From NCBI RefSeq assembly GCF_041415945.1, contig NZ_JBGCUS010000001.1:4124501-4188500 (forward strand): DNA of 64,000 bases, read 5' to 3'. Positions 49,395 to 58,256 of this stretch are shown here, piece after piece. Position 1 is the stretch's first letter, and each line of letters starts with the position of its first letter. Below the pieces are notes generated by a model that was not told the DNA's origin, searched no databases, and saw only the letters and a program-made list of their open reading frames with translations. The position numbers were made by a program, and so were the translations under genes. The DNA is from Ancylobacter sp. IITR112 (lineage in GTDB: Bacteria > Pseudomonadota > Alphaproteobacteria > Rhizobiales > Xanthobacteraceae).

Positions 49395-50389
49395 CGCGAC
49401 CGCCAGTTCGGGATGCGATGCGGGTTCTTGGCGTGGATCGGCAGCCGGCCTTCCAGCATCGCTTTCACCTGCTCCACCGTCTCCATCGCCTGGAATTCCG
49501 AGGGCTCGATCATCAGCGCCGCCGAATGCGGCGTGGCGACCACATTGGGCAGGCGGGCGAGGCGCAGCGAGGGCTGCTGGTCGCGCCCGTCGCCGACATC
49601 GAGCCCGGCGCCGGCGATGGTGCCCGAGGTGAGCGCTGCCTCCAGCGCGTCCTCATCCACCAGAATGCCGCGCGAGATGTTGATGAAGAAGGCGTCGCGC
49701 CGCATCTTGCCGAAAGCCTCCGCATTCATCATCCGCTCCGTTTCCGGCGTCGCATAGGCGGCGCAGACGACGAAATCCGGCTGGGACAGCACCTCGTCGA
49801 GGCCGACCGGGATGACCGCGCCATTGTCGAAGCGCGCATAGGGGTCGTAGACCGTCACCTTCATCTTGAAGGCCAGCGCCAGCTCGACGATGCGCCGGCC
49901 GATCGAGCCATAGCCGATGACGCCGACATGGGCGCCGGCCATCTGCCGGCCGAACACCATGGGATGGGAGGCGTCGCCGGCATGATAGCGCTCGGCATCT
50001 CGCGTGATGTTGCGGGCGAGATCGAGCATCAGGGCCAGCGTGTGCTCGGCCACCGCGTCGGCATAGCCGGACGAGCAGTTGCAGACGAGGATGCCGGCCT
50101 CGGACGCCGCGTCCACATCGATATTGCGCATGTCGACGGCGCAGCGGGTGAACAGCCTCACATCTTTCAGCCGCTGCATCACCTCGCGCGGGCCGGCTGC
50201 GAGGCGGTCTGAAATGACCACCTCGCAGCCCTCCGCCGCCTTCACGAGGGTGTCTCCCGACAGGGGCTCATGACTGTCGTTCATCACCAGCTCGATCGGC
50301 AGTGCCTTCAGGGCCTCGACGGCCCTGTAGCCGTAGAAATGTTTGAGCAGGTCGCGGTTATGGGTGAGCAGTACACGCATAGGTTTCAT
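49391..50389 (-). CDS. D-2-hydroxyacid dehydrogenase
   Basis: 332 residues from ATG 50389 in ATGA overlap with the Rieske gene. Rossmann motif GVIGYGSIGRR, catalytic Arg in FINISRGILVDEDALE, Glu in the AGAGLDVGDG region and His in VVATPHSAAL. The catalytic Glu position is unclear: GLDVGDGRDQQ does not show the usual DVFE motif, so substrate handling may differ from standard glycerate or phosphoglycerate dehydrogenases. Cytoplasmic, NAD(P)-dependent. Confidence 0.88.
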   Translation of the reverse strand: MKPMRVLLTHNRDLLKHFYGYRAVEALKALPIELVMNDSHEPLSGDTLVKAAEGCEVVISDRLAAGPREVMQRLKDVRLFTRCAVDMRNIDVDAASEAGILVCNCSSGYADAVAEHTLALMLDLARNITRDAERYHAGDASHPMVFGRQMAGAHVGVIGYGSIGRRIVELALAFKMKVTVYDPYARFDNGAVIPVGLDEVLSQPDFVVCAAYATPETERMMNAEAFGKMRRDAFFINISRGILVDEDALEAALTSGTIAGAGLDVGDGRDQQPSLRLARLPNVVATPHSAALMIEPSEFQAMETVEQVKAMLEGRLPIHAKNPHRIPNWRSR

Positions 50390-51543
50390 TCGGTGCCCTC
50401 GGCCATGCCGGCGACGATGTCCGCCGGCAGCTGGGCCATCACCCAGCGGTTCATCGCCAGCACCATGTCGTCGCGCCAGGAGAGCGGGCCGGGGCGGGCG
50501 AGGCAGGAGGAAAGGCCGATCTGCTGCTTCTGCAGGATGTCGACATCCTCCATCGCCACCGCTTCCCAGCGCTTGTAATAGGGCGCGGCGCGCTCCTCGA
50601 AATCGGGCAGTTCGGTATAGGCCCTGGGGAAGCAGCCGCCGACGGAAAGCACGGAGCGGTCTACGGAAATCGGCCGCACCGCCAGCCACCAGGCGCAGTC
50701 CTGGGCAAAGACGAACTGCACGGTTGGCTCGATCACGGTGAAGAAAGTGCCCTTGCGCGCCTGCTCGGACAGGCCCTCGATCGGCGGGAAGGGCGGCTCC
50801 TGCCCGAGCACGGCGATGGAACGGTTTGACTGCACCTGGATGACGTGCCAATTGCCCTGGGTGGGGAAACTCACCGAGCGCTGGGCGCCGACGGTGGCGG
50901 CGTGGACGATGCCGGTGTGGTAGGTCTCCATGGCGTTTTCGAGCAGCAGCTTCCAGTTGCACCGCGTCTCGATCTCGTAGTGCCAGGTCTTGACCATGTC
51001 GCCGAGCTTATGGCTGCCGACCAGCTCCGGCATGTTGCCGAGATGGGTCATCAGGCCGGGGGCGCTGTCGTCGTAATTGAGGAACACCGAGCCCTCCCAC
51101 ACCTCCATGCGGATGGGGATGAGGCCATGCGGCGGCTTCTCGAATTTCGGCACTTCGCGCATGCCCGGCGCACCCGCCAGCGTGCCGTCCAGCCGGTAGT
51201 TCCAGGCGTGATAGGGGCAGGTGAGGTTCCTGGCATTGCCGCAGCCTTCCATAAGGATGGAGGCGCGGTGGCGGCAGACATTGGCGAAGGCGCGCAGCAC
51301 CTCGTCCTCGCCGCGCACCAGCAGCACCGGCCCGCCGACGCTGTCGAGCGCCTTGAAATCACCGGGCTTGGCCACTTCTTCCACCCGGCCGGCGAAGAAC
51401 CAGCTCTTCATGTGGATGTGGGCGACCTCGGCCTTGAACACCTCCGGGTCGGTGTAGAAGCGGGTCGGGGCGCTCTTGGCGTCGCCGAGCGGCGGCTCGG
51501 ACCAGACATAGGGTTCGGGAACCAGCGTCGTTTCGAGGCTCAT
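50386..51543 (-). CDS. Rieske non-haem iron oxygenase, alpha subunit
   Basis: 385 residues from ATG 51543. Rieske cluster ligands CRH (NVCRHRASILMEGC) and CPYHAW; mononuclear iron site ENAMETYHTGIVH (Glu/Asn, His, His) with Asp in MEDVDILQKQQ. Short alpha subunit of the type that demethylates or hydroxylates small nitrogenous compounds such as betaines, carnitine or stachydrine. No reductase or ferredoxin gene is adjacent, so electron donors must be supplied from elsewhere. The initial oxidative step of this operon's pathway is probably here. Confidence 0.9.
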   Translation of the reverse strand: MSLETTLVPEPYVWSEPPLGDAKSAPTRFYTDPEVFKAEVAHIHMKSWFFAGRVEEVAKPGDFKALDSVGGPVLLVRGEDEVLRAFANVCRHRASILMEGCGNARNLTCPYHAWNYRLDGTLAGAPGMREVPKFEKPPHGLIPIRMEVWEGSVFLNYDDSAPGLMTHLGNMPELVGSHKLGDMVKTWHYEIETRCNWKLLLENAMETYHTGIVHAATVGAQRSVSFPTQGNWHVIQVQSNRSIAVLGQEPPFPPIEGLSEQARKGTFFTVIEPTVQFVFAQDCAWWLAVRPISVDRSVLSVGGCFPRAYTELPDFEERAAPYYKRWEAVAMEDVDILQKQQIGLSSCLARPGPLSWRDDMVLAMNRWVMAQLPADIVAGMAEGTE

Positions 51544-51559
51544 GACCGGGGCCTTTCGT

Positions 51560-52507
51560 TCAGCGATGCCCGGCATTCAGGCGGTGTTCCGCCTGGCCGA
51601 GCTGGACGAGATGAAGGGCGATGACGGCGACATGGCCGGCCAGCATGGCCGACATGCCCTGCACGTCATGGGGCGGGCTCAGCGTGTTGATGTCGACGCC
51701 GACGAGGTCCAACCCCTTGAGTCCGTGCAGAAGATCGAACACTTCCGCCACTGGCGGGCCGCCCCAGGTGGGAGTGGCGACGCCCGGCGCGGCGGAGGGG
51801 TCGAAATAATCCATGTCGAAGGACAGGTGCACCGGGCGCGTGCCGACCACCTCGCGCACCTCGGCGGCGATCGCCTCCGGGCCGCGCCGGCGCACTTCGT
51901 CGCCCGGGATCAGCCGGTAGCCAAGGCCGCGCGTATAGTCATAGGCGCCGCCGACCAGCATGGTGCCGCGCGCGCCGATGTGGAAGGAGCGCTTGGTGTC
52001 GATCAGCCCTTCCTGCGCCGCCAGGGTGAAAGTGGTGCCGGTGTTGAGCTCCTCGCCGGGATAGGCGTCGGTATGGGCGTCGATATGGATCAGCACCAGC
52101 TCGGGGTAACGCTTTGCCAGCGCACGCAAAACCGGCAATGTGACGGTGCCGTCGCCGCCGACGCAGAGGGGCACCGCGTCCGCCGTCACCACCTCCTGCA
52201 CCACGGCCTCCATCGCCGCCATAGACGGGCCGATATCGGAGGCGACGACATCGACATCGCCGAGGTCCACCACCCGCCCGCCTTCGCGCGGATCGGTATC
52301 GGCGAGCGGGGGATAGAACGGGCGCACCTCGCTCGACATGGCGCGGAAAGACGCCGGGCCCTGACGCGAGCCGATGCGGGTGGCGTGGGTGCCGCAGTCG
52401 AAGGGCAGGCCGATGACGGCGATCTGCCCCGCACGGACGGATGTTGCCGGGGGCACCCCGAGAAAGGTTCCGAGCCGCATGCGTGGGGCTCCAGAAGTAT
52501 CGGTCAT
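51560..52507 (-). CDS. Ureohydrolase (agmatinase/arginase superfamily) with altered metal site
   Basis: 315 residues. Family motifs: IDAHTDAY (residues 142-149) and SFDMDYFDP supply Mn ligands, but the first motif is CVGGDGT (117-121) instead of GGDH, so the His ligand is replaced by Gly120; the DNA codon there is GGC. SRQGPASFR and GVDINTLSPPHD are also family segments. Activity as a di-Mn hydrolase is therefore uncertain; a one-metal or altered-substrate enzyme is possible. ATGA overlap with the LivF-like gene and 16 bases before the Rieske gene. Confidence 0.85.
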   Translation of the reverse strand: MTDTSGAPRMRLGTFLGVPPATSVRAGQIAVIGLPFDCGTHATRIGSRQGPASFRAMSSEVRPFYPPLADTDPREGGRVVDLGDVDVVASDIGPSMAAMEAVVQEVVTADAVPLCVGGDGTVTLPVLRALAKRYPELVLIHIDAHTDAYPGEELNTGTTFTLAAQEGLIDTKRSFHIGARGTMLVGGAYDYTRGLGYRLIPGDEVRRRGPEAIAAEVREVVGTRPVHLSFDMDYFDPSAAPGVATPTWGGPPVAEVFDLLHGLKGLDLVGVDINTLSPPHDVQGMSAMLAGHVAVIALHLVQLGQAEHRLNAGHR

Positions 52508-53280
52508 GCGTCGGCTCCAAGATAGAAAGACTTCACGCGCTCCGGGTCGATATTCGCACCGCTGTCCTCATGGACGATGCGGCCGAGGCGCATGATGTAG
52601 ACGTGATCGGAGAGGCGCATGGCCTCCACCGCGTTCTGCTCGACCAGCAGGATGGTGGTGCCCTGCTTGCGAATCTCCAGCACCGTATCGAGGATCAGGT
52701 CGATCATCTGCGGGGCGAGGCCCATGGTGGGCTCGTCCATGATGAGCAGGGAGGGGCGCGACATGAGGCCCCGGGCGATGGCGAGCATCTGCTGCTCGCC
52801 GCCGGACATGGTGCCGGCCTGCTGGCCCATGCGTTCGCCGAGGCGCGGGAACAGCGCCACCATGCGCTCAACATCGCTTGCGATATCAACGGCATCGCCG
52901 CGCGCATAGGCGCCGAGCACCAGGTTTTCACGCACGCTCATGCCGGCGAAGACGCGGCGGCGTTCCGGCACATGGGCGATGCCGCGCGCCACCCGCAGCT
53001 CCGGCGCCAGTACGGTAATGTCTTCTCCGGCAAAGCGAATCCGGCCGGAGCCAAGCGGCAGCAGGCCGGACAGCGCCATCAGCGTCGTGGTCTTGCCGGC
53101 GCCGTTGGAGCCGACCAGCGAGACGATGCGGCCGGGCTCCACCGCCAGATTGACGCCGTCCACGGCGCGGATGCGGCCATAGGAGACGGCCAGATTTTCA
53201 ACCTGGAGTAGCGGCGGCGTCGCCGCATCGGCGTGACCAGTGAGTGCGGTGTGGTGGACGATGTGTCCAGTCTGGCTCAT
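52504..53280 (-). CDS. livF: Branched-chain amino acid-type ABC transporter ATPase (LivF)
   Basis: 258 residues from ATG 53280 (GAGGTGAGC upstream). It has an extra N-terminus of about 25 residues rich in His (HIVHHTALTGHADAA) before the standard fold. Walker A GSNGAGKTT, signature MSGGEQQMLAIARGL, Walker B LLIMDEPTMGLAPQ. Membrane-associated energising subunit of the importer in the catabolic operon. Confidence 0.93.
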   Translation of the reverse strand: MSQTGHIVHHTALTGHADAATPPLLQVENLAVSYGRIRAVDGVNLAVEPGRIVSLVGSNGAGKTTTLMALSGLLPLGSGRIRFAGEDITVLAPELRVARGIAHVPERRRVFAGMSVRENLVLGAYARGDAVDIASDVERMVALFPRLGERMGQQAGTMSGGEQQMLAIARGLMSRPSLLIMDEPTMGLAPQMIDLILDTVLEIRKQGTTILLVEQNAVEAMRLSDHVYIMRLGRIVHEDSGANIDPERVKSFYLGADA

Positions 53281-53285
53281 CGCGC

Positions 53286-54068
53286 TCACCTCGCCCGGCC
53301 GAGATAGGCGGCCTGCACCGCCGGGTCGGACAGCACCTCTTCCGGAGGGCCGTCCGCCAGCTTGCGGCCGTATTCCAGCACCGTGAGGTGGTTGCACAGC
53401 CGGCGGACCACCTGCATGTCGTGCTCGATCAGCAGCACGGCGATGCCCTGCGCCCGCACCTGCCGCACGAGATCGGCGATTTCGGCCTTCTCCACCGCGT
53501 TCATGCCGGCGAGTGGCTCGTCGAGCAGCAGCAGCTTGGGTGAGGAGATGAGGGCACGGGCGATCTCGACCCGGCGCTGATGGCCATAGGACAGGGTGGT
53601 GGCGACGCGGTCGGCGACTTCCGCCCCCAGCCCGACAAAGGCGAGCAGCTCATAGGCGCGGGCGATCATCGCCGCTTCCGCCGCGCGGGCGGCGCGCCGG
53701 CCGAAGACGAGGGAGAGCGCATTGGCGGAAAAGCGCTGATGCGCGCCGACCAGCACGCTTTCCAGCACCGTCATGGCGCCGAACAGCCGGATGTTCTGGA
53801 AGGTGCGGGCAAGGCCGCGCCGGGCGAAACCGTTGACGCCCAGCCCGCCGATTTCCGCGCCGTCGAACACCAGTTTGCCCTCGGTCGGGCGGACGAAGCC
53901 GGTCAGCACATTCAGCACGGTGGTCTTGCCGGCGCCGTTCGGGCCGATCAGCCCGTGAATGGCGTTGCGGTCGATGGCCATGTCGAGGTCGCCGACGGCC
54001 TGCAGCCCGCCGAAACGCACGGTGATGGCGCGGGCTTGCAGCAGCGGCGCGGGGGTTGGGGCTCTCAT
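53286..54068 (-). CDS. livG: Branched-chain amino acid-type ABC transporter ATPase (LivG)
   Basis: 260 residues. Walker A GPNGAGKTT, LARTFQNIRLFGAMTVLESV (LivG Q-loop), signature LSYGHQRRVEIARAL, Walker B LLLLDEPLAGMNAVEK with Leu for the usual Thr/Ala-Ala, His in LLIEHDMQVV. ATGA overlap with the fused permease gene. Partner of LivF. Confidence 0.93.
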   Translation of the reverse strand: MRAPTPAPLLQARAITVRFGGLQAVGDLDMAIDRNAIHGLIGPNGAGKTTVLNVLTGFVRPTEGKLVFDGAEIGGLGVNGFARRGLARTFQNIRLFGAMTVLESVLVGAHQRFSANALSLVFGRRAARAAEAAMIARAYELLAFVGLGAEVADRVATTLSYGHQRRVEIARALISSPKLLLLDEPLAGMNAVEKAEIADLVRQVRAQGIAVLLIEHDMQVVRRLCNHLTVLEYGRKLADGPPEEVLSDPAVQAAYLGRAR

Positions 54069-56098
54069 GCTGCCTCCTTCGCGCGGGCTGGCCGGGAGCC
54101 TGGCATGGTGAGGGCGACGCGGGCGCTGGCGGCGAGCCCCTGCGGGCGGAACACCATCAGCACGATGAGCACCACGCCGAGCAGGGCGAAGCGGGTTTCC
54201 GGGTACGCCTGCACGAAGGGCAGGTCGAGCGCGAGCTGCAGGAACACGATCCAGATCAGCGCGCCGACAAAGGGCCCGATGAAGGTGCCGAGCCCGCCGA
54301 GCACCACCAGCATCAGCAGCAGGATGTTCTCGAACAAAGAGAAGTTCAGCGGGCTGATATATTGCTGGGTGTGGGCGTAGAACACGCCGACGAAGCCGCC
54401 AATGAAGCCGCTGGCGGCATAGGCATAGAGCTTGTAGCGCGCGGTGGGCACGCCCATTGCCTCCGCCGCCTCCTCATCTTCGCGGATCGCCACCCAGGCG
54501 CGTCCGACATAGGAGCGCACCAGCCGGGCGATGGCGAAGACGACGACGACGGCCAGCGCCAGCGCGAAGAAGAACTGCGCGCGCGGCGAGCCGAGCGCGA
54601 TGCCGAACAGGTTCGGCGCCGGAATGCCGCGAATGCCCATCGGCCCGTTGGTCAGGTCCATCCAGTTGATGGCCACCACGCGGACGATCTCGCCGAAGCC
54701 GAGCGTCATGATGGCGAGATAGTCGCCGCGCAGCCGCAGCGTCGGCGTGCCGAGCATCACGGCGAAGCCGGCGGCGAGAAGGCCGGCGAGCGGCAGGTTG
54801 AGATAGAGCAGCCACCAGATATCGGCCGGGGCGACGCCGAACTGGTCCTTCAGCACCAGCACGAACAGGATCGAGGTGAGATAGGCGCCCACCGCCCAGA
54901 AGGCGACGAAGCCGAGATCCAGCAGGCCGGCAAAGCCGACAATGACATTGAGCCCGCTCGCCAGCATGCCGTAGATCACCACGAGGGTGAGGATGCGCAG
55001 CCAGTAATCGGAGGGCAGCAGCACGCCGACGACAAGCGCCAGCGCCAGCAGGCCGAGCGCGGCGGGCGTGCCGGCGGAAGCGGCGCGCGCCAGCACGCCG
55101 TCGAAGCGGGCGAAGGAGGCGCGCAGCCAGGCTGCGCCGAACTCCGAGGCGCCGCCGAGCAGGCTGCCGCGCCCGGCGGAATTCAGCTCCGGCTTTCCGA
55201 GCAGGCCCTGCGGACGCAGATAGAGCAGACCGACCAGCAGCACGAAGCTGATCGCGTCCTTCCAGGCGGTGCCGTTGGGCAGATAGCCCGACCCCAGCGC
55301 CTCGACGAGGCCGAGGATCAGCCCACCCAGCGCCGCGCCGGGAATGGAGCCGATGCCGCCCAGCACGGCGGCGGTGAGCGCCTTCAGCCCGGGCAGAAAG
55401 CCCATGCTGGAATGGGCGAAGCCATAGGTCTGCGCATAAAGCAGCCCGGCGAGCGCGGCAAAGCCCGAGCCGATGGCGAAGGCGGCGGCCACCACCCGGT
55501 TGACCGGGATGCCGACCAGCGTCGCGGCCATCTGGTCTTCCGCGCTCGCCCGCATCGCCCGGCCGAGCGAGGAGCGGGCGATGAAGGCGGACAGGCCGAG
55601 CATGGCGGCGAGCGCGGTCGCCATCACCACGAGGTCCATCACCGAGAGATAGATGGAATCGAACAGCACCACCGGCGGCAGTGTGGCGAGGGCGAATTCC
55701 GGGAAACGCAGCTCCTCCGCGCCCCAGATGGTCTGGGCGAGGCTTTGCAGCACCACGGAGACGGCGATGGAGGTGATGAGCGGGGCAAGGCGCGGGGCGT
55801 TGCGCAGCGGGCGATAGGCGATGCGGTCTACCAGCACGCCGAGCGCGGCGGTGAGCGCGATCGCCCCCGCCGCCGCCACCGGGAGCGAGAAGCCCGGCAT
55901 CGGCACGATGGCGCCGAGCAGGCGTACTTCGGGCAGCATCAGCGACGCGGTGAGGAAGGCGCCGAGCATGAACAGTTCGCCAAAGGCGAAGTTCACCAGC
56001 CGCACGACGCCATACACCAGCGTGAAGGCGACGGCGGCGAGGGCGTAGATCGCCCCCAGCACCAATCCGTTCGCCAGCAACTGTCCGAGATAGTCCAT
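54065..56098 (-). CDS. livHM: Fused branched-chain amino acid-type permease (LivH-LivM)
   Basis: 677 residues from ATG 56098. First half about 1-295 is LivH (VRLVNFAFGELFMLGAFLTA; GRAMRASAEDQMAATLVGIP). After a linker of about 50 residues, the second half about 345-670 is LivM (VGFAGLLDLGFVAFWAVGAY; WVAIREDEEAAEAMGVPTAR). LivHM fusions are known in alphaproteobacteria. The whole translocation path is encoded in one chain, so stoichiometry is fixed. Confidence 0.92.
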   Translation of the reverse strand: MDYLGQLLANGLVLGAIYALAAVAFTLVYGVVRLVNFAFGELFMLGAFLTASLMLPEVRLLGAIVPMPGFSLPVAAAGAIALTAALGVLVDRIAYRPLRNAPRLAPLITSIAVSVVLQSLAQTIWGAEELRFPEFALATLPPVVLFDSIYLSVMDLVVMATALAAMLGLSAFIARSSLGRAMRASAEDQMAATLVGIPVNRVVAAAFAIGSGFAALAGLLYAQTYGFAHSSMGFLPGLKALTAAVLGGIGSIPGAALGGLILGLVEALGSGYLPNGTAWKDAISFVLLVGLLYLRPQGLLGKPELNSAGRGSLLGGASEFGAAWLRASFARFDGVLARAASAGTPAALGLLALALVVGVLLPSDYWLRILTLVVIYGMLASGLNVIVGFAGLLDLGFVAFWAVGAYLTSILFVLVLKDQFGVAPADIWWLLYLNLPLAGLLAAGFAVMLGTPTLRLRGDYLAIMTLGFGEIVRVVAINWMDLTNGPMGIRGIPAPNLFGIALGSPRAQFFFALALAVVVVFAIARLVRSYVGRAWVAIREDEEAAEAMGVPTARYKLYAYAASGFIGGFVGVFYAHTQQYISPLNFSLFENILLLMLVVLGGLGTFIGPFVGALIWIVFLQLALDLPFVQAYPETRFALLGVVLIVLMVFRPQGLAASARVALTMPGSRPARAKEAA

Positions 56099-56248
56099 CC
56101 GCCTGCCTGCGTTGCCTCTGGGAATGCGCCGGCCCGGGCGAGCCGGGACGGGTGGGTTGTGCGCGGAGCGCCCGCCTTTGCTCTTCCCGTGGGGAGAGGT
56201 GGCCCGCGCCAAGCATCAGACCTGTTTGGAGACCTTTCCGCCGGCGTC

Positions 56249-56336
56249 ATCCCGGAATGACCGAAGGTCATATTCGGGATCGCTTCGGTTTCACGGTGGG
56301 CGATCCCGGCCCTCCGCCTTCGGCTGCGGCCGGGAT
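56249..56336. repeat. Two nested palindromes between binding-protein and permease genes
   Basis: First: ATCCCG (56249-56254) with CGGGAT (56275-56280) enclosing TGACC and GGTCA. Second: ATCCCGGCC (56303-56311) with GGCCGGGAT (56328-56336). They resemble intergenic palindromes near 10.1, 14.8 and 26.7 kb and again follow a binding-protein gene. The rest of the gap 56099-56382 shows nothing coding. Confidence 0.65.
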
Positions 56337-56382
56337 GACGGTTAGCCGCGTGGTTTTCCAGAAAGGGCTCTCGCCGCCGCGC

Positions 56383-57504
56383 TTAGGGCTGCTTGGGGGC
56401 GAGGCCGAACTTGCCGTCCTTCACTTCGAGGAAATACAGCGCGCCGGCGCGGTCGCCCGAGGCGTCGAAGGTGGTGGGGCCGGTGACGCCGGGCACGTCC
56501 TTGAGCTTGCCGAAGGCGGCGTTGAGGCTCTCCCGGGTGACGGGGCCATCCTTGGCGGCGAGGTCCACCGCCGCGCCGAGCGCCATGCCGGCGTCATAGC
56601 CCAGCGCCGCCCAGGCGCTCGGGTCTTCCTTGTAGGCGGCCTTGTAGGCGGACAGGAAGCTCTCCGTCGCCGGGGTAGCGACCGCCGGGTCGAACATGCC
56701 GTAGACGATCATGCCTTCCACGGCGCCGCGGCCGAGCTTCATCAATTCGACATTGAGCGCGCCATCGGTGGAGAGAAGCTGCGCCTTGATGCCGAGCGCG
56801 CGCGCCTGCTCGGCGATCTTCGCCGCCTCGGTGTAGAAGCCGCCGATGAAGATGGCGTCCGGCTTGGCGGCGCGCACCTTGGTCAGCAGGGTGCGGAAAT
56901 CCTTGGAGCCGAGCAGATAGGATTCGCTGCCGACGATCTTGGCGCCGTCCTTTTCGGCGGCGGCGGAGAACGCCTTGGCGACGCCGATGCCGTAGTCGTC
57001 CTGCTGGTTCAGCACATAGATCGACTTGAGGCCGAGCGTCTTGGCGGCATAGTCGCCCATCATCGCGCCCTGCACCGCATCGGTCAGCACGTTGCGGCGG
57101 AAATAGGGGCTGACATTGGACAGCGCCGGGCTGGTGACGGCCGAGGCCAGCACCGGGAGCTTGCACTCGTTGAACACGGGCACGGCGGCAAGGGCGATGG
57201 AGGAGAAGGAATAGCCCATCACCACATCGATCTTCTTGTCGGAGCAGAAGCGCTGGGCGATCAGCACGCCCTCGCGCGCCTCGCCGCGATCATCCACCGC
57301 GTCGATCGTGTAGGTGTTGCCGCCCTTCTTGTTCAGGGCCTCTACCGCGAGGTCGAGGCCCTTGCGCATGTTGAGGCCGAAGGCGGCGAAATCGCCGGAC
57401 AGCGCGGCGGTGAAGCCGATGGTGATCTCCTCGGCCCGGGCAAAGCCGGGGGAGGCGAGAAGGCCGATGCCGAGCACGGCAGCGGCAAGGCGATGGATCG
57501 TCAT
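56383..57504 (-). CDS. ABC transporter substrate-binding protein, LivJ/LivK type
   Basis: 373 residues. Signal peptide MTIHRLAAAVLGIGLLASPG to ARA-EEI; mature start ITIGFTAALSGDFAAFGLNM. Typical Peripla_BP_6 blocks: GLDLAVEALNKKGG, DVVMGYSFSSIALAAVPVFN, YVLNQQDDYGIGVAKAF and WAALGYDAGMALGAAVDLA. GAGGAGA precedes the start. It determines the specificity of the importer in the catabolic operon; the ligand is unknown but is likely an amino acid or an N-containing derivative. Confidence 0.92.
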   Translation of the reverse strand: MTIHRLAAAVLGIGLLASPGFARAEEITIGFTAALSGDFAAFGLNMRKGLDLAVEALNKKGGNTYTIDAVDDRGEAREGVLIAQRFCSDKKIDVVMGYSFSSIALAAVPVFNECKLPVLASAVTSPALSNVSPYFRRNVLTDAVQGAMMGDYAAKTLGLKSIYVLNQQDDYGIGVAKAFSAAAEKDGAKIVGSESYLLGSKDFRTLLTKVRAAKPDAIFIGGFYTEAAKIAEQARALGIKAQLLSTDGALNVELMKLGRGAVEGMIVYGMFDPAVATPATESFLSAYKAAYKEDPSAWAALGYDAGMALGAAVDLAAKDGPVTRESLNAAFGKLKDVPGVTGPTTFDASGDRAGALYFLEVKDGKFGLAPKQP

Positions 57505-57593
57505 GCGAAGTCTCCTCTGGAAGAGATGAGCCGTGCGGCCTGCTGCGGAAGGTTCCGGCCTTGGGGCCGTGTCGTGTTGGGTCGGCGTGCGGG

Positions 57594-58103
57594 TCAGTGG
57601 AGTTCCACCGTCACCCAGGTCTCGAAGCAGTAGTCATCGGCCAGCGACATCACGCCGATGGAGGCGCGCCCGCCGACCCCGATTTCCGGGCCGAACACCT
57701 GCTCGAACAGATCGGTGAGCCCGCTCGCCACCAGATGCGGCTGGGTGAAAGAGGGGTCGCAGGCGATGAAATTGAGCGAGCGCACCAGCCCCTTCACCAG
57801 GTCGAGATCGCCGACCGCGTCCTTGATGCAGGACAGGCAGTTGAGCCCGGTGAGGCGGGCGGCCTCATAGCCCTGTTCCACGGTGACATCGCGCCCCAGC
57901 CGGCCGGGAAACAGCGCCTTCCCCTGCGCATCGACGCCCGCCGTCTGGCCGGAAAGGAACAGCAGCCTGTCGCTGAGATAATGCGGCTTCATCTTGCCGT
58001 AGCGCGTGCCGTAATAGCCCGCCCCGCCGCCAGCGCCGGGCAGCACGAGGCCGAGTTGCTCCACGCGCCGGGTTGCGGAAGCGGTGCTTGCCGGAATGTT
58101 CAT
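57594..58103 (-). CDS. RidA/YjgF/YER057c/UK114 family protein
   Basis: 169 residues, longer than the 125-135 usual for RidA because of an N-terminal extension and an insert (GAGYYGTRYGKMKPHYLSDR). Core segments: LFLSGQTAGVDAQGKALF, YEAARLTGLNCLSCIKDAVG, LVRSLNFIACDPSFTQPHLV. Archetypal RidA hydrolyses reactive enamines/imines; the catalytic Arg of the archetype is not clearly present, so another RidA subfamily is likely. First structural gene downstream of the LysR gene; GGGAG precedes its ATG. Confidence 0.85.
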   Translation of the reverse strand: MNIPASTASATRRVEQLGLVLPGAGGGAGYYGTRYGKMKPHYLSDRLLFLSGQTAGVDAQGKALFPGRLGRDVTVEQGYEAARLTGLNCLSCIKDAVGDLDLVKGLVRSLNFIACDPSFTQPHLVASGLTDLFEQVFGPEIGVGGRASIGVMSLADDYCFETWVTVELH

Positions 58104-58256
58104 GGGGCTCCCTCACGCGGCTGATGACTGCACCCGATTTCCCGTCGATTTCGCGTCGGCGTCAAACAGGAATTAGCGGGAAGTCCATAAGGCAAAGTTA
58201 TACACTCGGCTGCGCCGGCTACCGCTGCCCGAAGTTTGAGCGCGCGGCGGGGGCTT

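Noticed and set aside
54056..56260. 734-codon plus-strand frame opposite livHM
   Set aside because: Gly/Gln/His/Arg-rich shadow frame; the minus strand has two permease domains.
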